Shown: one piece after another, positions 40,147 to 49,735 of the stretch | Layout of the letters: the number at the start of each line of letters is the position of its first letter | Numbering within the stretch: position 1 is the stretch's first letter | Assembly: GCF_000802155.2 (NCBI RefSeq) | Contig: NZ_JQGJ02000010.1 | Location: forward strand, 168,699-232,698 | Direction: 5' to 3' | Source of the DNA: Pseudomonas frederiksbergensis | GTDB lineage: Bacteria > Pseudomonadota > Gammaproteobacteria > Pseudomonadales > Pseudomonadaceae | DNA: 64,000 bases | Notes under the pieces: model-generated | Databases searched by the model: none | Told to the model about the DNA's origin: nothing | Seen by the model: the letters and a program-made list of their open reading frames with translations, nothing else | Made by a program: the position numbers and the translations under genes

Positions 40147-42366
40147 GTGCCCGACGCCATCCTGCGCCTCGCCTTGCCATCGCCCCTGCGCCGCCTGTTC
40201 GATTATCGGGCTCCGGCCGGCGTGCCACGTGCCCAGTTGCAACCGGGCATGCGCCTGCGGGTGCCGTTCGGTCGTCGGGAAATGATCGGCATCCTGGTGG
40301 AAGTCACCGACCACAGCGAGGTGCCGGTCGACAAGCTCAAGCCGGCCCTGGCCCTGCTCGATGCCACGCCTGCGCTACCGGCGCCGCTGCTCAAGCTGTG
40401 CTTGTGGACCGCCCAGTATTACCAGCACAGCCTGGGCGACACCCTGAGTTGGGCCCTGCCGACCTTGTTGCGCCAGGGCGAGCCGGCCGAGGCGCGCCAG
40501 GAACGCTTCTGGTCGGTGGCGCCGGGCGCTTCGCTGGACGATCCGCGCATTGCCCGCGCCCCGCGCCAGCGCGAAGCCCTGGCAACCCTGGCCCAACATC
40601 CCCACGGCGTAGCGCACCAGCTGTTGAGCAAGTTGATGCTCAGCAAGGACAGCCTCGACCTGCTGCTGGCCAAAGATCTGGTCCAGGTGGAGGTCCGCCG
40701 GCATGCCCCGGGGGCACGCCATGAACATTGGCTGGCCCAGCCGGAACTGCCGCTCAATACTGAGCAACGGGCGGCTTGCGAGGCGATTCGCGCGGGCTTC
40801 GACAGCTACCACGCTTTTCTTTTGGCAGGCGTCACGGGCAGCGGCAAGACCGAGGTCTACCTGCAACTGATCCGCCAGACCCTGGAAGCCGGCAAGCAGG
40901 CCCTGGTGCTGATTCCGGAAATCAACCTGGGCCCGCAAACCCTGGCGCGCTTCGAGCAGCGCTTCAATGCGCGGATCGCCCTGGTGCACTCGGCCGTCAA
41001 CGACCGCGAGCGCCTGGAATCCTGGCTCGCCGCCCGGGACGGGGAGGCCGACATCATCATCGGCACCCGCTCGGCACTGTTCACCCCGATGAAAAACCCC
41101 GGTCTGATCATCATCGACGAAGAGCACGACGGCTCCTATAAACAGCAGGAAGGCCTGCGCTACCACGCCCGCGACCTGGCGCTGGTGCGCGCCCGCCAGG
41201 AGAACATCCCGATTGTGCTCGGCTCGGCCACGCCGTCCCTCGAAAGCCTGCACAACGCCTACACCGGTCGCTACGGCCTGCTGCGCCTCAACGAACGGGC
41301 CGGTGGCGCCAAGCAACCCCGTTTCTTGCGCCTTGATGTGAAAAGCCGTCCGCTGGACAGCGGTATTTCCGGGCCGATGCAGCAAGCCATCGGTCAGACG
41401 CTGGCCGCCGGGCAGCAGGTCCTGGTGTTCCTCAACCGCAGGGGGTTTGCCCCGACGCTGTTGTGCCATGACTGTGGCTGGATGTCCGGCTGCGAACGCT
41501 GCGACGCCCGGATGACGGTGCATCAGCGCTACGGCGAATTGCGCTGCCATCATTGCGGGCACTCCGAGCGGGTACCGCGCAACTGCCCGCAATGCGGGAA
41601 AGTCGACCTGCGTCCCGTGGGCGCCGGCACCGAGCGCGCCGAAGAACGGCTGGGAATTTTGTTTCCCGACTATCCCGTGCTCAGGGTGGATCGCGACAGC
41701 ACCTCGCGAAAGGATGCGATGAACAATCTGTTCGCCACCATCCAGAAAGGCCAGCCATGCATCCTGGTGGGCACGCAGATGCTCGCCAAGGGCCATCACT
41801 TCCCCCGGGTGACGCTGGTGTCGATCCTGGATGCCGACGGCGGGCTGTTTTCCGGTGATTTCCGGGCCAGCGAGCGCATGGCACAGCTGATCGTCCAGGT
41901 CGCAGGCCGCGCGGGGCGCGCCGAAGAGCCGGGCAAAGTGATCATCCAGACCCACCTGGCGGATCATCCGCTGCTGATACAGTTGACCGAACAGGGCTAT
42001 TTCGCGTTTGCCGAACAGGCCTTGAGCGAACGCCGTGGCGCCGGCCTGCCACCTTTCGCCCATCTGGCACTGTTGCGGGCCGAGGCTCACAAGCCGGGCC
42101 AGGCCGAAGGTTTCCTGGACGAAGCGTGCAGCGAGGCGGAACGCCTGTTGGCAGAACAGAATCTCACCGGCATCGAACTCCTGGGCCCGGTCCCGGCGCC
42201 GATGGAGCGGCGCGCCGGACGCTATCGCGCCCAGCTTCTATTGCAGGCCAATGCCCGGGCACCACTGCATCGGTTGCTGAGCGCCTGGCTGCTGTTGCTG
42301 GAACAGATGCCCAGCGCGCGCGCGGTGCGCTGGTCGCTGGATGTGGACCCGGTGGATTTGTACTGA
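40147..42366 (+). CDS. priA: Primosomal protein N' (replication restart helicase)
   Basis: 739 residues from GTG 40147. The N-terminal 3'-end-binding domain (DAILRLALPSPLRRLFDYRA; MRLRVPFGRREMIGIL) is followed by the SF2 helicase core with Walker A GVTGSGKTEVYL (~228-239) and IIIDEEHDGSYKQQEG, and by the zinc-binding insert with eight cysteines (CHDCGWMSGCERC ... CHHCGHS ... CPQCGK). The helicase C-lobe motif GTQMLAKGHHFPRV follows. It reloads the replisome at stalled forks. The next gene, argS, follows after 137 bp. Confidence 0.97.
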   Translation: MPDAILRLALPSPLRRLFDYRAPAGVPRAQLQPGMRLRVPFGRREMIGILVEVTDHSEVPVDKLKPALALLDATPALPAPLLKLCLWTAQYYQHSLGDTLSWALPTLLRQGEPAEARQERFWSVAPGASLDDPRIARAPRQREALATLAQHPHGVAHQLLSKLMLSKDSLDLLLAKDLVQVEVRRHAPGARHEHWLAQPELPLNTEQRAACEAIRAGFDSYHAFLLAGVTGSGKTEVYLQLIRQTLEAGKQALVLIPEINLGPQTLARFEQRFNARIALVHSAVNDRERLESWLAARDGEADIIIGTRSALFTPMKNPGLIIIDEEHDGSYKQQEGLRYHARDLALVRARQENIPIVLGSATPSLESLHNAYTGRYGLLRLNERAGGAKQPRFLRLDVKSRPLDSGISGPMQQAIGQTLAAGQQVLVFLNRRGFAPTLLCHDCGWMSGCERCDARMTVHQRYGELRCHHCGHSERVPRNCPQCGKVDLRPVGAGTERAEERLGILFPDYPVLRVDRDSTSRKDAMNNLFATIQKGQPCILVGTQMLAKGHHFPRVTLVSILDADGGLFSGDFRASERMAQLIVQVAGRAGRAEEPGKVIIQTHLADHPLLIQLTEQGYFAFAEQALSERRGAGLPPFAHLALLRAEAHKPGQAEGFLDEACSEAERLLAEQNLTGIELLGPVPAPMERRAGRYRAQLLLQANARAPLHRLLSAWLLLLEQMPSARAVRWSLDVDPVDLY

Positions 42367-42503
42367 CCCAGGCGCCCGAATAATCACCACACATCCCCAA
42401 CCGACCCGCTACAGTTGGCAAGCTCGCCCGCGCCACGGATAATGCCCAGTTTTTCCACCAGCGCATCGAAGCGCCGCCGCGCCTGCGGTTGAAAGAGAAG
42501 ACC

Positions 42504-44240
42504 ATGAAAGACACCATTCGCCAGCTTATCCAGCAAGCCATCACCCAACTCGTCACTGAAGGTGTGCTGCCAGAAGGCGTGTCGCCGGCGATTCAGGTCG
42601 AGAACACCCGTGACAAGACCCACGGCGACTTCGCCAGCAACATCGCGATGATGCTCGCCAAGCCGGCCGGCATGAAACCTCGCGACCTGGCAGAAAAAAT
42701 CATCGCCGCGCTGCCGTCCGACGAAAACGTCACCAAGGCCGAGATTGCCGGCCCCGGCTTCATCAATTTCTTCCAGAACACCCAGGCCCTGGCCTCGCGC
42801 CTCGACGCCGCCCTGACCGACGAACGCCTCGGCGTGCGCAAGGCCGGCCCGCTGCAGCGCACCGTAGTCGACCTCTCGGCCCCTAACCTCGCCAAGGAAA
42901 TGCACGTCGGCCACCTGCGTTCGACCATCATTGGCGATGGCGTGGCGCGCGTGCTGGAGTTTCTCGGCGACACCGTGATCCGCCAGAACCACGTGGGCGA
43001 CTGGGGCACCCAGTTCGGCATGTTGATGGCCTACCTGCAGGAAAACCCCATCACCAGCGACGAGCTGTCGGACCTGGAAAATTTCTACCGCGCCGCCAAG
43101 CAACGCTTTGACGAGTCACCCGAATTCGCCGACCGCGCCCGTGGCCTGGTGGTCAAGTTGCAGGCCGGCGACGCCGAGTGCCTGGCGTTGTGGACCAAGT
43201 TCAAGGACATCTCGCTGTCCCACTGCCAGAAAATCTACGAGCTGCTGAACGTCAAGCTGACCATGGCCGACGTGATGGGCGAAAGCGCCTACAACGATGA
43301 CCTGGTCAACGTGGTCAACGATCTCCGCGCCAAGGGCATGCTGGTGGAAAGCAACGGCGCCCAGTGCGTGTTCCTCGACCAGTTCAAGACCGCCGATGGC
43401 GAGCCGCTGCCGGTGATCATCGTCAAGGCCGATGGCGGCTATCTCTACGCCACCACCGACCTGGCGGCCGTGCGCTACCGCAACCGCGTGCTCAAGGCTG
43501 ATCGCGTCCTGTATTTCGTCGACCAGCGCCAGGCACTGCATTTCCAGCAGGTGTTTGAAGTCGCTCGACTGGCCGGTTTCGTGACCCATCCGATGGAAAT
43601 GGAGCACATGGGCTTCGGCACCATGAACGGCGCCGACGGTCGCCCATTCAAGACCCGCGACGGTGGCACCGTAAAGTTGATCGACCTGCTGACCGAAGCC
43701 CAGGACCGCGCCTACACCCTGGTCAAGGGCAAGAACCCGGACCTGGCCGAAGACGAACTGCGCAACATTGCCAAGGTCGTGGGCATCGACGCGGTGAAAT
43801 ACGCCGACCTGTCCAAGCACCGCACCAGCGACTACAGCTTCAACTTCGACCTGATGCTCAATTTCGAAGGCAACACCGCGCCGTACCTGCTGTACGCCTA
43901 CACCCGCGTGGCGGGCGTGTTCCGCAAGCTTGGCAAGCGCTTCGACGAAGTGGATGGCCAGATCGTCCTCGAGGCCGCCCATGAGCAGGAGCTGGCGGCC
44001 AGGCTGGCCCAGTTCGGTGAAGTACTGAACAACGTCGCCGAAAAAGGCACGCCGCATACCTTGTGCGTATACCTGTACGACGTTGCCGGCCTGTTCTCCA
44101 GTTTCTACGAAAACTGCCCAATCCTCAGCGCCGAGACACCGGCACAGATGCAAAGCCGCCTGCGCCTCGCCGCACTGACCGGGCGTACGCTCAAGCAAGG
44201 CCTGGAATTGCTGGGCCTGGAAACGCTGGAGCGCATGTAA
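42504..44240 (+). CDS. argS: Arginyl-tRNA synthetase
   Basis: 578 residues from ATG 42504 (purine-rich AGAGAAG before it); a TTG at 42489 is possible but unlikely. Class I synthetase: N-terminal Add1 domain (GDFASNIAMMLAK), the HIGH equivalent in APNLAKEMHVGHLRSTI (~120-136), YLYATTDLAAVRYR, no canonical KMSKS (usual for bacterial ArgRS), and the C-terminal DALR anticodon-binding domain (NTAPYLLYAYTRVAGVFRKL). Standard length. Followed immediately by the SPOR gene. Confidence 0.97.
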   Translation: MKDTIRQLIQQAITQLVTEGVLPEGVSPAIQVENTRDKTHGDFASNIAMMLAKPAGMKPRDLAEKIIAALPSDENVTKAEIAGPGFINFFQNTQALASRLDAALTDERLGVRKAGPLQRTVVDLSAPNLAKEMHVGHLRSTIIGDGVARVLEFLGDTVIRQNHVGDWGTQFGMLMAYLQENPITSDELSDLENFYRAAKQRFDESPEFADRARGLVVKLQAGDAECLALWTKFKDISLSHCQKIYELLNVKLTMADVMGESAYNDDLVNVVNDLRAKGMLVESNGAQCVFLDQFKTADGEPLPVIIVKADGGYLYATTDLAAVRYRNRVLKADRVLYFVDQRQALHFQQVFEVARLAGFVTHPMEMEHMGFGTMNGADGRPFKTRDGGTVKLIDLLTEAQDRAYTLVKGKNPDLAEDELRNIAKVVGIDAVKYADLSKHRTSDYSFNFDLMLNFEGNTAPYLLYAYTRVAGVFRKLGKRFDEVDGQIVLEAAHEQELAARLAQFGEVLNNVAEKGTPHTLCVYLYDVAGLFSSFYENCPILSAETPAQMQSRLRLAALTGRTLKQGLELLGLETLERM

Positions 44241-44241
44241 G

Positions 44242-44946
44242 TTGGCCGCCAAGAAGAAACCAGCCCCCAAACGCGGTGCCAGTCGTTACCAGCCCCCGGC
44301 CAAACAGCCGATTCCGGGCTGGTTGTGGATGGCGATCGGCCTGACCGTCGGCGCTTTCATTGTATTTCTGATGAAGCTGGAGCCGGGCCAGGGCGACGAC
44401 GTCAAGCGCGTGCGCCAGGAGCAGCAAAAGGCCACCCGGATCGCCGAGGCCAACAAGACTCCGCCGAGCCCGACGCAACCGGTGAAACCGAAATACGACT
44501 TCTATACCCTGTTGCCGGAATCGGAAGTCATCGTGCCGCCCGAGGCCGTGCCGGAGAAAACCCTGCCGACGCCGCAAGTACCCCAGGTGCCGACCACGCC
44601 GGTGACCCCGGCCGAAGCAGCGAAGATCGACACCGCCCGCGCCCAGGCGGCATTGGCCGGCATCACGCCGCCACCCGCGCCGCCCGTACAGAAGGCTGCG
44701 CCAGTGACGAAGTTTTTCTTGCAGGCCGGCTCGTTCCGCAAGGAAGCCGATGCCGACAAGGTGCGGGCGCAGATCATTCTGCTGGGCCAGTCGGTGTCGG
44801 TGGAGTCCGGGACGGTGAAGGAAGAAACCTGGTACCGAGTATTGGTCGGGCCGTTCAGCAACCGCGAGGAACTGACCAAGGCCCAGAAACTATTGGCGGG
44901 CAGCGGCTTCAGCAACCTGTTGTTACAACAACGTCAGAGCCGCTGA
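44242..44946 (+). CDS. SPOR-domain membrane protein (FtsN-like)
   Basis: 234 residues starting at TTG 44242, one nt after the argS stop; no later start precedes the membrane helix. Layout is FtsN-like: short basic cytoplasmic tail (AAKKKPAPKRGASRY), one helix (GWLWMAIGLTVGAFIVFLM, ~28-46), a Pro/Thr-rich periplasmic linker (~60-150) and a C-terminal SPOR domain (FFLQAGSFRKEADADKVRAQ; WYRVLVGPFSNREELTKAQ). SPOR domains bind glycan strands at the division site. Position after argS and before hslVU is the usual one for this gene in Pseudomonas. Confidence 0.88.
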   Translation: MAAKKKPAPKRGASRYQPPAKQPIPGWLWMAIGLTVGAFIVFLMKLEPGQGDDVKRVRQEQQKATRIAEANKTPPSPTQPVKPKYDFYTLLPESEVIVPPEAVPEKTLPTPQVPQVPTTPVTPAEAAKIDTARAQAALAGITPPPAPPVQKAAPVTKFFLQAGSFRKEADADKVRAQIILLGQSVSVESGTVKEETWYRVLVGPFSNREELTKAQKLLAGSGFSNLLLQQRQSR

Positions 44947-44966
44947 AGCCAGACGCCCTTAACCCT

Positions 44967-45097
44967 TGTGGCGAGGGGATTTATCCCCGCTGGGGCGCGC
45001 AGCGCCCCTAAGATCTGCGACGCGGTATGGCAGGTCTATCGCATCAAGCCTTTAGGGGCTGCTGCGCAGCCCAGCGGGGATAAATCCCCTCGCCACA
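44967..45097. repeat. REPIN (paired inverted REP sequences)
   Basis: TGTGGCGAGGGGATTTATCC...CGCTGGG on the left is the inverse complement of the sequence ending at 45097. The pair encloses ~60 bp and fills the spacer between the SPOR gene and hslV. Confidence 0.85.
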
Positions 45098-45215
45098 GGG
45101 ACGCGATCAGCCAAGCCACTCGTCCCCTGCCCCACCCCGTGGTTGAAAAAACCCACGCCACCCCCATATGAGTTCCATCCGGGCATTTTCGCCCCGCTGC
45201 GTGGAGACTCTTCCC

Positions 45216-45746
45216 TTGACCACCATCGTTTCAGTCCGCCGTCACGGCAAAGTCGTCATGGGCGGCGACGGCCAGGTTTCACTGGGCAACACCGTGATGA
45301 AAGGCAACGCGAAGAAAGTCCGCCGCCTGTACCACGGCCAGGTCATTGCCGGTTTCGCCGGGGCCACCGCCGACGCCTTCACCCTGTTCGAGCGTTTCGA
45401 AGGCCAACTTGAAAAACACCAGGGCCACCTGGTTCGCGCCGCCGTCGAGCTGGCGAAGGAATGGCGTACCGACCGCTCACTGAGCCGCCTCGAAGCCATG
45501 CTCGCAGTCGCCAACAAGGACGCCTCCCTGATCATCACCGGCAACGGCGACGTCGTCGAGCCCGAGGATGGCCTGATCGCCATGGGTTCCGGTGGCGCCT
45601 ACGCCCAGGCCGCCGCCAGCGCACTGCTGAAGAAGACCGATCTGTCGGCCCGCGAAATCGTCGAGACAGCCCTGGGCATTGCCGGCGATATCTGCGTATT
45701 TACCAACCACACCCAGACCATTGAGGAGCAGGACCTCGCCGAGTAA
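45216..45746 (+). CDS. hslV: ATP-dependent protease peptidase subunit
   Basis: 176 residues from TTG 45216, with GGAG at 45203-45206 nine nt upstream. This start leaves Thr as residue 2 (TTIVSVRRHGKVV), the N-terminal nucleophile after Met removal, and gives the normal length; ATG 45168 would bury it. Lys in VMKGNAKKVRRL and the GSGGAYA segment are conserved. It forms the proteolytic dodecamer of the HslUV complex, with hslU 43 bp downstream. Confidence 0.96.
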   Translation: MTTIVSVRRHGKVVMGGDGQVSLGNTVMKGNAKKVRRLYHGQVIAGFAGATADAFTLFERFEGQLEKHQGHLVRAAVELAKEWRTDRSLSRLEAMLAVANKDASLIITGNGDVVEPEDGLIAMGSGGAYAQAAASALLKKTDLSAREIVETALGIAGDICVFTNHTQTIEEQDLAE

Positions 45747-45789
45747 GCCCTTCCAGGCCCAGACTCCCGCTTGAGGACCGCCAATTATT

Positions 45790-47127
45790 ATGTCCATGAC
45801 TCCCCGCGAAATCGTCCACGAACTCAACCGCCATATCATCGGCCAGGACGATGCCAAGCGCGCCGTCGCCATCGCCCTGCGTAACCGCTGGCGCCGGATG
45901 CAGTTGCCCGAAGAGCTGCGCGTCGAAGTGACCCCCAAGAACATCCTGATGATCGGCCCGACCGGTGTCGGCAAGACCGAAATCGCCCGCCGCCTGGCCA
46001 AGCTCGCCAACGCGCCGTTCATCAAGGTCGAAGCCACCAAGTTCACCGAAGTCGGTTATGTCGGCCGCGACGTCGAGTCGATCATCCGTGACCTGGCCGA
46101 CGCCGCGATCAAGCTGCTGCGCGAACAGGAAATCACCAAGGTCCGCCATCGCGCCGAAGACGCCGCCGAAGAACGCATCCTCGACGCGCTTTTGCCGCCA
46201 GCGCGCATGGGCTTCAACGCCGACTCCGCCGCGACCCAGGATTCCAACACCCGCCAACTGTTCCGCAAGCGCCTGCGCGAAGGCCAGCTGGACGACAAGG
46301 AGATCGAGATCGAAGTGGCCGAGATGGCCGGCGTCGACATCTCCGCGCCGCCGGGCATGGAAGAAATGACCAACCAGTTGCAGAGCCTGTTCGCCAACAT
46401 GGGCAAGGGCAAGAAGAAAAGCCGCAAGCTCAAGGTCAAGGAAGCGCTGAAACTGGTACGCGATGAAGAGGCGAGTCGCCTGGTCAACGAAGAAGAGTTG
46501 AAGGCCAAGGCCCTGGAAGCGGTCGAGCAGCACGGCATCGTGTTCATCGACGAGATCGACAAGGTCGCCAAGCGCGGCAATGTCGGCGGCGCCGATGTGT
46601 CCCGCGAAGGCGTGCAACGTGACCTGCTGCCGCTGATCGAAGGCTGCACCGTCAATACCAAGCTGGGCATGGTCAAGACCGACCACATCCTGTTCATCGC
46701 TTCCGGCGCATTCCACCTGAGCAAGCCGAGCGACCTGGTGCCGGAGCTGCAGGGCCGCTTGCCGATCCGTGTCGAACTCAAGGCGTTGTCGCCAGAGGAT
46801 TTCGAACGCATCCTGAGCGAGCCCCACGCGTCGCTGACCGAGCAGTATTGCGCGCTGCTCAAGACCGAAGGCTTGAACATCGAGTTCGCGCCCGAAGGCA
46901 TCAAGCGCCTGGCGCAGATTGCCTGGCAGGTCAACGAGAAGACCGAGAACATCGGTGCCCGCCGCCTGCACACGCTGCTTGAGCGTTTGCTTGAGGAAGT
47001 CTCGTTCAGCGCCGGCGACCTGGCGAGCGCCCATAACGAAGCGCCGATCCGCATCGATGCCGAGTACGTCAACAGTCACCTGGGCGAGTTGGCGCAGAAC
47101 GAAGACCTGTCGCGGTATATTCTGTAA
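45790..47127 (+). CDS. hslU: ATP-dependent protease ATPase subunit
   Basis: 445 residues. AAA+ unfoldase of HslUV. Walker A GPTGVGKTEIARR (Lys62), the pore motif GYVGRDVESIIRD, the intermediate domain inserted at ~110-245, Walker B GIVFIDEIDK (~251-260), sensor and C-terminal helix ending in the YIL that docks on HslV. ATG 45796 is an alternative start. Cotranscribed with hslV. Confidence 0.97.
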   Translation: MSMTPREIVHELNRHIIGQDDAKRAVAIALRNRWRRMQLPEELRVEVTPKNILMIGPTGVGKTEIARRLAKLANAPFIKVEATKFTEVGYVGRDVESIIRDLADAAIKLLREQEITKVRHRAEDAAEERILDALLPPARMGFNADSAATQDSNTRQLFRKRLREGQLDDKEIEIEVAEMAGVDISAPPGMEEMTNQLQSLFANMGKGKKKSRKLKVKEALKLVRDEEASRLVNEEELKAKALEAVEQHGIVFIDEIDKVAKRGNVGGADVSREGVQRDLLPLIEGCTVNTKLGMVKTDHILFIASGAFHLSKPSDLVPELQGRLPIRVELKALSPEDFERILSEPHASLTEQYCALLKTEGLNIEFAPEGIKRLAQIAWQVNEKTENIGARRLHTLLERLLEEVSFSAGDLASAHNEAPIRIDAEYVNSHLGELAQNEDLSRYIL

Positions 47128-47150
47128 GCCACACGACGTGTGAGCGAGCT

Positions 47151-47184
47151 CCCGTGGCGAGGGGATTCATCCCCGCGCCACGGG
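47151..47184. repeat. REP hairpin after hslU
   Basis: CCCGTGGCG and CGCCACGGG flank an inner GGGGATTCATCCCC hairpin. P. fluorescens REP type, 23 bp after the hslU stop. Confidence 0.7.
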
Positions 47185-47206
47185 CTTCACGAGACTGACG
47201 ACCCCC

Positions 47207-47584
47207 ATGATCAAACTCCCCACCGCCATCAACCTGCACAAAGCCTCCAAGACCCTGACGCTCAAATACGCGCCAGACGAGGAATACCACCTGCCCGCGG
47301 AATTCCTGCGGGTGCACTCGCCCTCCGCCGAGGTCCAGGGCCACGGCAAACCCATCCTGCAATACGGCAAGCTCGGCGTCGGCCTGACCAAGGTTGAACC
47401 CGCCGGCCAGTACGCACTGAAACTGACCTTCGACGACGGCCATGACAGCGGACTGTTCACCTGGGACTACCTGTACCAGTTGGCGGTACGCCAGGAAGAC
47501 CTGTGGAACGATTATCTCGCCGAACTCAAGGCCGCCGGAAAAACCCGCGACCCGAACGAGTCCGTCGTCAAGCTGATGCTCTAG
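47207..47584 (+). CDS. DUF971 (gamma-butyrobetaine hydroxylase-like N-domain) protein
   Basis: 125 residues, all beta, with LKYAPDEEYHLPAEFLRVHS near the N-terminus and FDDGHDSGLFTWDYLYQLAV near the C-terminus, the two conserved blocks of DUF971. The family is found alone in bacteria and fused to gamma-butyrobetaine dioxygenases or to Mrp-type Fe-S scaffold proteins, which hints at iron or Fe-S metabolism, but the function is not established. It lies between hslU and phaC1 as in most pseudomonads. Confidence 0.85.
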   Translation: MIKLPTAINLHKASKTLTLKYAPDEEYHLPAEFLRVHSPSAEVQGHGKPILQYGKLGVGLTKVEPAGQYALKLTFDDGHDSGLFTWDYLYQLAVRQEDLWNDYLAELKAAGKTRDPNESVVKLML

Positions 47585-47701
47585 CTCAAGGGCTGGCGCT
47601 TTAGGGCGAATTTTCTAGACTCATCTGCTTGAATGCCCGCGCAGCAACGTCAATGACTGGCCTGCTTGCGAAAAAAATTAAACTCGGGTAACCAATGGAG
47701 C

Positions 47702-47717
47702 TGGCAAGTTCCCTGCA
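47702..47717 (+). promoter_or_regulatory. Candidate sigma-54 promoter of phaC1
   Basis: TGGCAAGTTCCCTGCA fits the TGGCACG-N4-TTGCA pattern with the GG and GC at correct spacing and two mismatches (CG position A for C, C for T). It would start transcription near 47729, ~135 bp before phaC1. A -24/-12 promoter is reported for P. aeruginosa phaC1 (recalled). Confidence 0.55.
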
Positions 47718-47862
47718 AAGGAACCGGCGAGTTCCTGGCACACGTTTCCTCATTGCCCTCGATGCGGAATTTATGGTCACCCCGAGCAGCGTACCTGGTA
47801 TTGGCCTTGCGGCTTCACGGCACGATCCCGGTACTCGTCTGAAGGACAATGGAGCGTCGTAG

Positions 47863-49542
47863 ATGAGCAACAAGAACAACGATGAGTTGAAGTACCAAGC
47901 CTCGGAAAACACCCTTGGCTTGAATCCCGTCGTCGGCTTGCGCAGGAAAGACCTGCTGGCCTCTGCCCGGATGGTGCTGACCCAGACCATCAGACAACCG
48001 CTGCACAGCGTCAAGCACGTGGCCCACTTCGGCGCTGAGCTGAGGAAAGTTTTGTTCGGCAAGTCCGAGTTGCAGCCCGCCAGCGATGATCGTCGCTTCG
48101 CCGACCCGGCCTGGAGCCAGAACCCACTCTACAAACGTTACCTGCAAACCTACCTGGCGTGGCGCAAGGAGCTGCACGAATGGATCGATGACAGCAGCCT
48201 TTCGCCCCAGGACATCAGTCGCGGGCACTTCGTCATCAACTTGATGACCGAGGCCATGGCCCCGACGAATTCGGCGGCCAACCCGGCAGCGGTCAAACGT
48301 TTCTTCGAAACCGGCGGCAAGAGCCTGCTCGACGGTTTGTCGCACCTGGCAAAAGACTTGGTGAACAACGGCGGGATGCCGAGCCAGGTAGACATGGGTG
48401 CGTTCGAAGTCGGCAAGAGCCTGGGCGTGACGGAAGGCGCCGTGGTCTTTCGCAATGACGTGCTGGAATTGATCCAGTATCGCCCCATCACCGAGCAGGT
48501 CCATGAGCGACCGCTGCTGGTGGTGCCGCCGCAAATCAATAAGTTCTATGTGTTTGACCTGAGCCCGGACAAGAGCCTGGCGCGCTTCTGCCTGCGCAGC
48601 AACGTGCAAACGTTCATCGTCAGTTGGCGCAACCCCACCAAGGCGCAGCGCGAGTGGGGCCTGTCGACTTACATCGAAGCGCTCAAGGAAGCGGTGGACG
48701 TGGTCACGGCCATTACCGGCAGCAAGGACGTCAACATGCTGGGTGCCTGCTCGGGCGGCATCACCTGCACCGCGTTGCTCGGCCATTACGCTGCGCTGGG
48801 GGAAAAGAAGGTCAATGCACTGACCTTGCTGGTGAGCGTGCTGGACACCACCCTGGACACCGACGTGGCCCTGTTCGTCGACGAGCAGACCCTGGAAGCG
48901 GCCAAGCGCCATTCCTACCAGGCCGGCGTGCTGGAAGGCCGCGACATGGCCAAGGTCTTCGCCTGGATGCGCCCCAATGACCTGATCTGGAATTACTGGG
49001 TCAACAATTACCTGCTGGGCAACGAGCCACCGGTGTTCGACATCCTGTTCTGGAACAACGACACCACGCGGCTGCCGGCGGCGTTCCATGGCGACCTCAT
49101 CGAGATGTTCAAGAACAACCCGCTGACACGCCCCAATGCACTGGAAGTGTGCGGCACGCCGATCGACCTCAAGCAGGTCACTGCGGACATCTTTTCCCTG
49201 GCCGGCACCAACGACCACATCACGCCGTGGAAGTCTTGCTACAAGTCGGCGCAGTTGTTCGGCGGCAAGGTTGATTTCGTGTTGTCGAGCAGCGGCCACA
49301 TCCAGAGCATCCTCAACCCGCCGGGCAACCCCAAGTCGCGCTACATGACCAGCGAGGACATGCCGGCCAAGGCCGAAGACTGGATGGAGAACTCCACCAA
49401 GCACACCGACTCCTGGTGGCTGCACTGGCAGGCCTGGCAGGCCGAGCGCTCGGGCAAGCTGAAAAAGGCGCCGACGGTGCTGGGCAACAAGACCTACGTG
49501 GCCGGTGAAGCGGCGCCGGGCACTTATGTGCATGAGCGGTAA
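47863..49542 (+). CDS. phaC1: Class II PHA synthase 1
   Basis: 559 residues. It polymerises 3-hydroxyacyl-CoA (C6-C14) into medium-chain-length PHA on the granule surface. The lipase-like box is LGACSGG with catalytic Cys296. The catalytic Asp is probably the one in NYLLGNEPPVFDILFWNND or an adjacent segment, and the His is in SSSGHIQSILNPPGNP. The N-terminal ~100 residues (ASENTLGLNPVVGLRRKDLL) are typical of class II enzymes. First gene of the phaC1-Z-C2-D cluster, with a sigma-54-like promoter upstream. Confidence 0.96.
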   Translation: MSNKNNDELKYQASENTLGLNPVVGLRRKDLLASARMVLTQTIRQPLHSVKHVAHFGAELRKVLFGKSELQPASDDRRFADPAWSQNPLYKRYLQTYLAWRKELHEWIDDSSLSPQDISRGHFVINLMTEAMAPTNSAANPAAVKRFFETGGKSLLDGLSHLAKDLVNNGGMPSQVDMGAFEVGKSLGVTEGAVVFRNDVLELIQYRPITEQVHERPLLVVPPQINKFYVFDLSPDKSLARFCLRSNVQTFIVSWRNPTKAQREWGLSTYIEALKEAVDVVTAITGSKDVNMLGACSGGITCTALLGHYAALGEKKVNALTLLVSVLDTTLDTDVALFVDEQTLEAAKRHSYQAGVLEGRDMAKVFAWMRPNDLIWNYWVNNYLLGNEPPVFDILFWNNDTTRLPAAFHGDLIEMFKNNPLTRPNALEVCGTPIDLKQVTADIFSLAGTNDHITPWKSCYKSAQLFGGKVDFVLSSSGHIQSILNPPGNPKSRYMTSEDMPAKAEDWMENSTKHTDSWWLHWQAWQAERSGKLKKAPTVLGNKTYVAGEAAPGTYVHER

Positions 49543-49735
49543 CGGATGCAACTCGTCTGCTGCGGGGGTGAGCTTGCTCACGAATACATCCCGCCAGCCG
49601 ACACTGAGTGCAAGGCCCACAGCGTTGGCGAACATCAAACTCATGTTCACAGCGGATCCAATGTGGCAGCGAGCTTGGTCCCACGAGGATCGGGGAAAAA
49701 TGAAAGACAGCGACCCAACCCACAGGGCTTGAAGC

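Noticed and set aside
40375..42090. 571-codon minus-strand frame opposite priA
   Set aside because: No domain, no start signal; complement of priA codons.
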